A DNA stretch of 64,000 nt. Source: Arcuatula senhousia (lineage: Eukaryota; Mollusca; Bivalvia; Mytilida; Mytilidae). The stretch spans positions 54,348,686 through 54,412,685 of the forward strand of contig OZ020306.1 in the NCBI GenBank assembly GCA_963971305.1, given 5' to 3'. Shown here one piece after another: positions 48,401 to 60,400 of the stretch. The translations under genes were made by a program, and so were the position numbers. Under the pieces are notes generated by a model. That model saw nothing but the letters and a program-made list of their open reading frames with translations. It was not told the origin of the DNA and did not search any database. Within the stretch, counting starts at the first letter, position 1; each line of letters starts with the position of its first letter.

Positions 48401-51400
48401 TTTGATATTTGGTATTTAGCTTCAGGTAAGTGTCCCATATAGTGGGATTCGTTTTCAGGTCTATCGATCATCTACTTCCTGTTTAAATAGCCGACTTCGA
48501 CTTTTTTCACTAAATTTTCAGGTTTGAAAATTTTCATAACAGATTTCTCAGCATCTATTTATGGTAGGTATTTGATATTTGGTATTTAGCTTCAAGTAGG
48601 TGTACCATATGGTGGGATTCTTTTTTAGGTCTGTTGATTATCTACTTTCTGTTTTTCACGAGCCTACTTAGATATTTTTCACTTAATTTTCAGGGTTAAA
48701 AATTTTAATGACAGATTTCTCAGCAACTATTAACCATAGACTTTTGATATTTTGTACGTGGCTTCAGAGAGGGATACCATATGGTGGGATACATTTTCAG
48801 CTCTGTCACTTATTCATTTCCTGTTTAATGAGCCGTCTTGGAAAGACAACAGCTAAGACTTTTTTGTTCCTAACTCGAAATAGATAATCTCTGTCCATAA
48901 TGTGGATGCGTGGGGTATGTGAGCGTGCTCACTAAGGTTCTTTCATTATTTTTTGTGGGGTGTCAATTTTTGTGGGTTTTGTTGACCAACAAAATTTGAT
49001 ACCCCTCAAAAAGGACATTGATCTGTATGGTGGAGACTTCAGAATCAGAAATATTAGAATCCTTGAACAATTTTCATCAAACCACAAAAATTGGTACCCA
49101 AGAAAATAAATGAATCCACAGTATTGTAGGGATTTATAAACACATTTTAATGCTTTATTTTTGTTCAGCATGTAATAAACTTTTAAAAAAGGAGTAAATT
49201 TCACAGCAAAAAAAAATAACATTTTTCTTACTTTGGGAACTCTAGAAGCAGCAATTTCAACATAACATCTACATGCACTGTCATTGAATTTTGGAAGAGT
49301 TGTGACAATTTAAAGAGCTTTATAAAAGCTATATTTGTTTTAATTCATGAATCAATCAGCATGTATTTGTTTTCAGGGCCATTCCAACACCATAAGAACC
49401 CTGATCATGCATTCCATGGCCGAGTGGTACATGAGAGGAGAACAGCATGACCAGAATAGATTATCCAGAATCCTGGACTGTGCTCAGGACCTCAAGGTAT
49501 TTTAGAGTCCCTGACAAATCATGCAATTTACACAATTTTCAACTACATGTATCTGCAAATTAAAAGCTTATTTAAATTTCTTGCAGAAGCTCTCATCTTT
49601 TCTAAATCCTTAATCTTGTTTAAAGTGAAACCATTCAGACACTTCTTTTACAATATTTGTGTCTCATTTGACTTTATTTGCTCTAAAATTAAAACTCTCC
49701 TAGTAAAATATAGTTCAGCAAAGTAATTTTGTGTGAAGGATGTATATCTAATGATTAATGCTTTATTTTTAGGCATTGTCCATGCTTCTGAATGCTACTC
49801 CTTTTGCCTTTGTGATAGACCTAGCTTGCTTGGCATCGAGGAGAGAATACCTGAAATTGGACAAATGGTTGTCGGACAAAATCAGAGAACATGGGGTAAG
49901 TCTAAACCAAAACTAAAAAAACAAACATGTTCCAAATTTAACATAAGTTTTGCCATGCCAGGCTTTGATCTTATTGAACAAACTTTTGCATTAAACTTGA
50001 AAATTTAGAATTAAAAAAAGAAACACATTCAAATGTTTAATGGAGAAAAAAAAAGACTTAATTTATAATTTACTAAAAAAACTATTGAATAGAACTAACT
50101 ACATGTATATTAAAAATGTAAACATCTGAATTGCCCTTTTATGAACAAGAAAAACTGAAGCAGCATTTAAAATTAAGTTCAGTGAAAACAGTTTGGTTAA
50201 CACACATTTATTATTATGTTTCAGGAGCCATTTATACAGACCTGTGTCAATTTCCTAAAGAGACGCTGTCCCCAGCTAATGGGCGTCCCTCCAAAAGATG
50301 ATCTGCAACAAATCAAAAGTCAGATGCTCCCTCCAGAGACCATAGGGACAATGTTAGCATGTCTCCAACAATGTGCTAGGTAGGAAGGGCTGAAATCTTA
50401 ACAATATTATTACATCTTCTTTGTTAAAGTGTATAAGAACTTCAGTCAATGTTTATACTGTAAAGCATTTTATAAAGCAATTGTTTTTCATTGTAAAAAA
50501 TGTTTAATTGTTTTTCTAGTCAAGTATCCCAGGAACTCTCTGAAGCTATTATGACTATGGTGGCAAGTGCCAATATAATGATGAACAAAACCAGAGCTGT
50601 TGGTCCTGGAATGGGAGGTCCAAAGTCTTCCATGCCAAATATTGGTCCCTCTCTTGGAAATCCAGTAAGTATTGTCCAATATGTTACATTGTAACATGTC
50701 AAATGCATGTATTTATCTGTTTGTTTGGAAAATTAAAAGCTTATTTGTAATGTCTCCAACATCTATATCAAAAATTTATTCCCTTTGAAACGCCAAACGC
50801 ATAGAATACAAAATCGAATATGACAATACGGGGTTTCAAATCCCAGTTCAATCGGGCATGAAAAATTGATACCCAATACCCCTAAGGATGTTCTTCATAT
50901 TGATTTTTATTGAATTTGTCTAAAACAATATTTGAATTTTTTCTTGTGCTTTGCTTTACAGTTGGACTCTCTGGAATCTTCAAACCCTCTAGGAATACCA
51001 AAGTCCTGGGGGATGAGTGCTGGTGCTACAGGGCCAGGATTCCCACAGACCCTTCCATCCAGCAGTACAGGTTTCCCTCCCAGTCTGACAGCAGGGGGAG
51101 GTGGCTTTCCTCAGCCCCTGTCTAGTACTGGCGCAGGATTTCCTCAGAGTTTGACCACCAGTGGGGCAGGTTTCCCATCATCTCTCACGACATCCACAAC
51201 TCCTGGATCTCCAGCAAAAGCCTTTCCACCATCTAGTGCTGCAGGGTTTGGTGCAATACAGTCTCTTACATCCCAGTTTCAGAGTAAGGCAGTCATATAT
51301 GTGTCACAGAGAAACAAAGAAAACTTAATAAAAAGCCAAATACATGTAGTAAATCAGGGAACACTGAAATCAAAACAAAATGTACACAGAAACATGTTTT

Positions 51401-54400
51401 ACCAGGATAGGCAGTTCCTGCTTGTTGCTATGAAGCAAAGGTGTACCAAAGGGGTTGTCAAACATCACTTTACCAAAAAGTTAAAAGACAAATTCGACAG
51501 ACAAAAAAATCATCACAACAAAACAAACCACACAACAAACAAAAAACCCACACACACAACAACAAAACTGCATTCAGCAACGTGAATACGTGTACATGTA
51601 TAATACATGTATATAGAGTAATTGCCAATATTTTCACCATTGAATTAAGTCATAGAATTGATGAAAAAAAGAATGTTGATTCATTTAGAAAGCAGTGCCA
51701 AAATTTCATGCTGTATGACAATTTATTTTCTCTGATTCCAAAATTTTTGTCAAACTTTCTCATCTTAAATAAATTTCCATATGGAATGTGATGTAAATTG
51801 AAACCTCTCAACAATTTTCATTGTTTTAGGTAATAATTGGTGAAAAGTAGATGTATCTGACATATTGACAATAAAATGTCAGTTATAAATCTGCAATTTA
51901 AATTCAGATAGGATTCTTTTGTCTAAACCATTGGTCCTATCCTGTTATTTATCTTTCACTTATATTTAGGTAGAAAATTTAAGGCAAATGGTTTAAATCC
52001 AGTTCTTTGTATTATTACAGACATTACAATGAACAATCCCATTGGAGCCCCTAGGAGTAGCAGTAACCCATTGGGATCCATCATGTCGGGTGTGAGTGGG
52101 ATAGGTGGTATGAAACAAACTCCACCACAGCCACAGACCCCACAACCAACACAAGTCCCAGGTCAACAACCACAGCAACAACCTGCAATCAGACCAGGTA
52201 TGGTTATTTGAAGTCAAAACCCAACATAGTTCTTTGCAAACAGAACTGGTTATTTGTAAATAGAAAGACACATCATGACCATTTCAGTTATAAGAAAATG
52301 ACACATGAACCCACCACAAGTTATTAAATCAGCAACCACAACAACAAAGCCTGTAATTGAAAGGAAGCAAGAAGAACTAAATGCATATTCAAATCTGGAA
52401 GTCAATATATAACCCAGTAAAAACCAGGAGATTTTAAAGACATATGACACATCTAAACACAACTACTTACATGTATACAAAGTCTTTTTATATTAAACCT
52501 ATGTACTTAGATGGGTAAAAACGTTTTAGTTTCTGAAAATAAAAGATCAAAAAGGTACTTACATATCAAACAGAAGAAGTCATTCCATTTTCAGTAGAGA
52601 ATGAATATCAATCTGTAAATTTATGATATTTTTTTGTTATTTTCAACCTTATCAAAGAAATTGAGTTAAGATTTACATAACTCATTAAAATTTCATTTTC
52701 TTAACAGCTCAGTCTGATGACTTGGGTAAGATCTTTGCTGACATGTGCCAGCAGTTTTCCTCGGAGGTAGAAGATGAGGCTAACTCTTACTTCCAGAGGA
52801 TATATAACCAGCCTCCTCATCCTACCATGTCCATTGATGAGGTGCTGGACATGCTGAAGAGGTTCAAGGACTCTCCCAACAGGAAAGAAAAGGTAGGGAG
52901 GGGAAAGATTGTGGAAATGAAGGCTTGTAAAAAAGAATGAAAATGCACAGACAAAGTTGAAAGCATTTAAAAAATTTCATTTATAGTCAGTCAAGTTTCT
53001 GAATATTTGTGACAGCCCTGTTCAAAGAGTACTAGTCTTTATCTTTAAAGAAAGGACAAGATATTTGGCCCCCTAATTTTGGAAAAATAAAATACTAAGT
53101 AAATAAAACTAATTTCATTTAAAGTTTCAAGTTTGATTGTTTAACTTTTTGACTATGGGCTTTATTTGACATAATTTACTCATCATTTCAAAAAAATGTC
53201 ATTTCCCATACTTATTTTGTTATTTTCAAAGGCCTGCGCCAATGTGGACCATGCATTTTTCAACTAATTTATACTTAACTGATAGTAAAATTAAGATTTA
53301 ATGAACAAACAGCCTGGTCTACATACATTGTGTAGGTGCAGACTTCTAAAAATTTATAATATTATCCAAAATTTGTATATTTTCAGGTAATTTGACAGAA
53401 ATCATGCATATTGACCATGTTTTGACACAATAACTCACTAAATAACTATAGGAGCTTTCTCTAGACCAAGGGTCAATTTTTCAGCCATACAGGGGGCCAA
53501 ATATGGGCCTTATCATACCTTGTCCTTTTGAAGCTCATTTTTGGCCGTATTTCACGGAGTGAAAAATCTGGGTTATAAAATGGTGAATGTCGGGCGGGCG
53601 GGGAAGAAATTTTCGTAACAGTTTTCTCAGCAACTACTATAGTCCGTTTGAGTTTTATAAATCAACGAAAAATGGCTTGTAAATTTGCGTCTTGCATAAT
53701 ATTTTAACTATTTTAGTATGTCATGACTTTTTAATGGCATACGAACTCAGGCAAAAAATTTCAAAATTTTTGCATTATTAATAAAAATGTTTTCCATAGA
53801 CCTTAATAGTAAAAATGGACCAAAAATTCATAGAAATTCATGGGAGTACAACCTTGTGACCAGGAACAGCATTTGCTCCGTATACCTTTAAAAAATCCTT
53901 TGTGGAGCTTATTGGTCATCTAATCTCCTATTGTTAGTCCTTTCAATTATGTTCAGGTGGGCCCAACACCTGGCTGTTCCGTCAGATAAACACACCATTT
54001 AAGGTATTATTAAAATTAGTGAAATATTAAGCATTTTTTGTTTTAGAAGATAACATCTTGGTTTTTGTTTTCAGAGTTCATATACTAATAAAAAGTTTAT
54101 TTGTGTTTAAAAAATAAATTTTATTTGAGAGACAAAAAAATTTAAAAGAATTTTCGTTGATTTATAGAACTCAAATGGACTATAATCACAGCCACTTGAT
54201 ATTTGGTATACAGCATCAGGGTGGGGTCCCATAACGTGGGATACAATTTTAGGTATGACGCTCACCTACTTCCTGTTTAACGAAATCCGGCCATTTTTGA
54301 CTATGACAGATTTTATATTATTTTTATGTACATGTATGAATTAAAAAAATATGTGTTGACATTAAAATGTTTTATATTTGTAGGATGTATATGAGTGTAT

Positions 54401-57400
54401 GTTGAGGAACTTGTTTGAGGAGTACAGATTCTTTCCTCAATATCCAGAAAGGGAACTTCTGACTACAGCTTATCTATTTGGAGGCATCATAGAAAAAGGA
54501 CTTGCCACGTCAGTTTTATTAGTATTACATGATATTTTTTTTTATGACTTATTGTTTGATTTATTATAAAGTATATGCAAACTTTCTATCAGTTTTAGAG
54601 ATTGTTTTACTTAAAATTGTTGTCATTAGATTATAATGAAACATATTTAACAGAAACAAATACCAAGTAGACAAATATGTCAAAGGACTATTTTAAGAAA
54701 TGTCTAACATGTCTAAGGACTATTTTTATACGACCGCAAAAAATTTGCGGACGTATTATGGTATGATGCTGTCGTCTTTGTTGTCGTTGTCGTCGTCGTC
54801 GTCTGTTAACTTTAGTGTATACACGATAACTTTAGTTCTAGTTATCCAAATCCAATGAAATTTTACAATGATATTTCTTACCATTAAAGGATGGATGGGA
54901 TTGATTTTGGGAGTCCCCCCTTTTTTCGTTTAGAAATTAAGGGCCAAAAGGGGCCAAATTGCAACTTTTAGTTTGTTCTTACAATAACTTTTTAGCTCAC
55001 CTGGCCAAAGGCCATGTGAGCTATTGCCATCACTTGGCGTCCGTCGTCGTCGTCCGTCGTCGTCGTCGTTAACTTTTCTTCAAACTTCTTCTCCTCTGAA
55101 ACGGCTGCACAGATTCAAACCAAATTTGGTCTGGTGGTACTTTAGGGTATCCCCCACAGAACTGATGTGGGGATTTTTGATTCATCGAAAAATATGGCCG
55201 CCGTTGCTAAAAATAGACCAGGGGGGTCAGACTACTGTTTTTGGCTTGTAAATCAAAAAGTATAAGAGATAGATAAAATCTGATGCCACACTACTGCTTC
55301 AGTATCAAAAGCTCTACAAATGTCTTCACTGAGTCGAAGTTGTCAGATGACCCCTTATGGGAGTTACGGCCCCTTAAAGGTGAAAAATAGCATTTTTTCA
55401 TGTTTTTGGCCTATGAAATGAAAACTATTACAGATAGAGAGAAGCTGTTGCTTGCTTAAATGTTCAGCTCATTTAGCTCTACAAAAGTCTCCATAAGGTC
55501 AAAGTTGTCAGATGACCCATTATAGGGGTTATGGCCCCTTAAAGGCAAAAAAAAAGAGTTTTTGGCCTATAGAATGAAAACTATTGCAGATAGAGAAAAG
55601 CTGTTGCTTGCTTAAATGTTCAGCTCGTTTAGCTCTACACAAGCCTCCATAGGGTCGAAGTTGTCAGATGACCCCTTTAAGGGGTTATGGCCCTTTAAAG
55701 GTGAAAAATAGTGTTTTTCGCTTTGGAATGAAAACTATTGCAGATAGAGAAAAGCTTTTTATTGCTTAAACATTCAGCTCATTTAGCTATACAAAAGTCT
55801 TCAAAGGGTTGACATTAAGACCAGGTGAGCGATTCAGGCTCCTGGGAGCCTCTTGTTCAAAAATCTTTTCCTCTGAAACTACTGAACAGAATTCAATGAA
55901 ACTTGGTATGATTGATCAATAGGGTGTCATGCACTATAGATGTGTTTCAAGTTCTAATTCGTCAAAAAACATGGCCGCTGTGGCTTAAAATAGACCAGGG
56001 GGGTCAGACTACTGTTTTTGGCTTGTAATTCAAAAAGTATTAGAGATAGATGAAATCTGACGCCACCCTACTGCTTCAGCATCAAAAGTTCTACTATTGT
56101 CTCCATTTGGTCCAATTTGTTAGATGACCCCTTATAGGGGTTACAGCCCCTTAAAGGTGAAAAATAGTGTTTTTTCATGTTTTTGCCCTATAGTATGAAA
56201 ACTATTGCAGATAGAGAGAAGCTGTTGCTTGCTGAATTGTTTAGCTCATTTAGCTCTACAAAAGTCTCCATAGGGTCGAAGTTGTCAGATGACCCCTTAT
56301 AGGGGTTACGGCCTCTTAAAGGTGAAAAATAGCATTTTTTCATGTTTTTGCCCTCTAGTATGAAAACTATTGCAGATAGCAAAAAGCTGTTGCTTGCTTA
56401 ATTGTTCAGCTCATTTAGCTCTTCAAAAGTCCCCATAGGGTCGAAGTTGTCAGATGACCCCTTATAGGGGTTACGGCCCTAAACGGGGTCAAAATCGAAA
56501 CATTTTTTTTAGTGGACCGATTTTGAAAATTTTTTTTGCATGTTTGTTCTTGTCAAATAGCGGATGCAAAATTGAGAATTTATTTTTGCTACCCCCATCT
56601 TTTCCCCCTTATTATGTAATGAGGGGCCAAAAGGGACCAAAATGGATTTTTTTTACTTGTGATCGGATTTTGAAAATTTTGTTTGCATGTTTGTTCTTGT
56701 CAAATAGTGGATACAAAATTGAGAATTAATTTTTGCGACCCCCCCCCCTTTTCCCCTGTTATGAAATTAGGGGCCAAAATCGAAACTTATCTATTTGTGG
56801 TCTGATTTGATCTCCTTTGGAAAAAAAATAATTCCTTTTAAAATGTGAATTTAGAAAGTCCACCAAAAGCTGCATGTGTCAAAAACCTTTGTCAGTCCAC
56901 CATGGGCTGCATATGTCCAGAGCAATTGACTATCCATATTGGGCCTAAAACGTACAGGGTTCAACATGTTGCGGTCGTATCATGCTGCGCTCGGCGAAGC
57001 TTTTTATTAGAATCATGTTTGTTGTATTGCGCAAACAATCAATAGTAATATTTAGCACCTAATTTTGATCAAAAATTATATGAAGGAAAAATGAGTTCTT
57101 GAATTAAATTGATTTTCTAGGTACATGGCATTAGGAATAGCTCTAAGATATGTTTTGGAAGCTTTGAAGAAACCACACAATACGAAGATGTATATTTTTG
57201 GTATCGCTGGTCTGGACCGTTTCAAAACTAGGTATTGTATCAAATTTATCTTATTTGAAATTGCATTTGGTAATTTTTCTGATAAATTGCTAGGTTTATA
57301 TATGTATGATAAATGAAATTTAATGATTAAATGTATTTTGCAAGGTACTATTTGCCTTGAATCTTTATGATTTTAGGATAAAAACAGTTCAAAGTGAATT

Positions 57401-60400
57401 GAATAAAAGAATGATACTGTAAGCATGGAAATTATGGTGATATTAAGGTGTTTTTGAAAATTAAACCTTTTTTGTGTGAATTGTATCCCTTAGTATGAAG
57501 AATGAAATATTCCCATGAGGGATATTTTCTCCATTATTATGTCATTGCCAATGAAGTTAGAAAATAACACCCACATGATAATTCAACAATACAGTATGTC
57601 AAAGATCATATAAATATGAATCTTGTTTTCAGGTTAAAGGACTACCCACAATATTGTCAGCATCTAGCAGCTATACCACATTTCAGTCAATTCCCTCCAC
57701 ATCTCATTGAGGTAATTCCACACTTTATACATGTATTTTTCATGGTTCGTCACATTATATTCAGTCAAGCAGATGAGATTTCAACAGAACTATAAGCAGT
57801 CCACTTTAGAATTTTTGTTTGATGTGCTGTTCAGATGCAAATTTGGTAGGCATTTACTTTACACAGACTTTTTATTGGTATTTTTTAGATTACTTCTATT
57901 CTTGGTATAGAAAATTAAATTTTTTGCTAAAATGCAGGGAACAAAATTTGACAGTATTGTTATTTGCTATTTTACAGTATGTAGAATATGGATCAAGATC
58001 TCAGGAGCCTCCTCAGTTACCCACATCCTCCAGGAGTCTCACGCCAACAATAGCTGGTCTATCTAACACCCTAGGGTCAGTCCTTCCATCTAGTCTGGGT
58101 CTCTCATCTGGTACAGCCACACCCACAACAACAGTCACCCTGGAGAGTCTAGCTGCCACCACCACTGTCACAACGGCAGTGGCAACAACTACAACTACAA
58201 CGATAAAACCAACAACTGCTCTACCAAAAGTAAGTACAATATTTAACTGAAATTAGTACTTAATAATTTAAGAAAGGATATGGAGTAAATGAACTTGAGA
58301 CCACTACATATGTTAACTCCAACTGCAATTAATTTTTATGAGCTGTATGGCCATTTCGGAAAATTATTCCTCATCAGCAGCACTAGAACCCAAACAAAGG
58401 AAATCCACAATTCAAAAGATGTTAAAAATGCATAAAGCCAAACGAAATCCAAATATATATAGCATGATGGATGGAGTTTAACCTTAGGTTTTAGAATTGA
58501 CATAAATTTATATAGTGGTTAAAAACAAAGTGTACACAGGAGAAGTAATCTCATGTACAAGTACACCATATCTAAAAATAGAGAGCATTTATGTACAAAA
58601 TTGTTGGCAGAGTAGTTTTTGCTAACAATATTTACTAAGTTGGATTATTTGGCCTGATCACAATTTGAAATTCTTGTGTTAAAAAGGGGTAAGCCTTGGA
58701 TTGGCGGTTGGGGGGGGGGAATTACGAAAGCAGTTTTTCTTAGCAACTACTCATCATAGCCCCTCCCTTGGTATCTGGTATACAAAATCTGAATGTGGTC
58801 CGATAATGTTTGATACATTTTCAGGTCTGTCACTCACCTACTTCCTGTTAAAAACTCCATCCTTTTTTGATTGGATAGGTATTAATGTTAAGGATCAGAT
58901 TTCGTTTATTTGTCCACTCATTGACACACTGATTGAAGTCCTAATTTGTATGGTTTACACAATTTTATTTTAAAAACTCTATTTTAAAGAGGCCATTAAA
59001 TTCTCAAACATTATAATGGTTGAGAATCTGTCCAAGATAAAGTCTTCTTTATCTTAATTTACATGTATGTTGTTAATTATATTTTCAGCCATCCATTGCT
59101 AGTGCTACAAACATTGATACCTTGTTAGCAGGACAAGTGAAGGAGAATATACCCCCACCACCAGAATCTGTGCAAGATAAAGTCTTCTTCATCTTTAATA
59201 ATCTGTCTCTCTCTAATATGCCACAAAAGGTAGGTCTTGTAAGAGCAATAAAGAAAATACATCGTAGGCAAACAGAAAAGAACAAATTTACATCAGATCA
59301 TAATATATAATGATGTGATGTAGAATATAATAAATAACACAGCATTCATTAAGCAATAACAAATTGAGATTCAGCAATTGAAAAGTTATTGATTGTAGAT
59401 AATTTTGTTATTAGTAGTTTTTCTCTGGCTGACTTGCCACTGAAGGAAAGCAATCTTTGAAAGTAAATAGGATCCAAAGAGGCAATTGTTTATTTTTTCA
59501 ATATCACAATATTACTGTAATTTTATTGAAGACAAATCTATTCAAAAATTTAGGGAAATATCTGCTATGTGTTGGTGATAAGACTGCATTGCTATTAAGA
59601 ATATACTCTATTCCTGAAATGAACTATCATGACTATAATTATTGTGTTTCATGCATAGTCTGAAGAATTGAAGAAGGAAGTGAATGATGACTATATGCCT
59701 TGGGTGGGACAGTACCTCGTTATGAAAAGAGCTAGTATTGAGCCTAACTTCCATACACTCTACGCTAGCTTTGTTGATGTCCTGGCCAATTCTGAGTTCA
59801 CACAACTTGTGATCAGAGAGACATTCAGAAACATCAGGGTAAGAAAGGATAATGGTGTTGTACATTGTACTAGTCACATACTGTGGATTAATTTATTTTC
59901 ATGGGTACCAATTTTCTTGGTTTGATGAAAAGGGATCAGTTTATGGATTTTTAAATTCATGGTCCTGTAGTCTGCAGCATACAGATCAATGTTAAATTTC
60001 CTTTTCATGGGATATAAAATTTCCTGGTTCAAGGTCACCCATGAAAACACGAAAATTGATACCCCATGAATAATAATGAAACCACAGTATATCTGCATCT
60101 ATTTTACATAGCTAAATAACCAGCTTTTCCTTAGAAATTTTTGAATCCAGTCTCTATTTTTTTTAACATAATACATACTAACGGGTGTGAACACAGTGTA
60201 TGAAGCACAACCCTTAAATCAACATTGAATGAAAATTTTAGAATGATTATTGATCTGCAGATATTGGCACAAATCTAATTGTGTTTATTCCCTGTCAGAA
60301 ACAAATTGTAATTTGATACCAAATACAATATGTGACAGGTCTATCTTGGATATACTCGTGTTAAGATGCTAACCTAACTTACCATTAAAGGCTAAAGACT

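Noticed and set aside
50780..50890. tRNA-like ggtttcaaatcccagttc
   Set aside because: No A box at the right distance and no cloverleaf can be drawn.
51284..51791. Open-frame continuation after CNOT1 exon 17
   Set aside because: Runs past a good gtaagg donor; sequence becomes Lys/Thr/His-rich and the exon 18 junction keeps frame without it.
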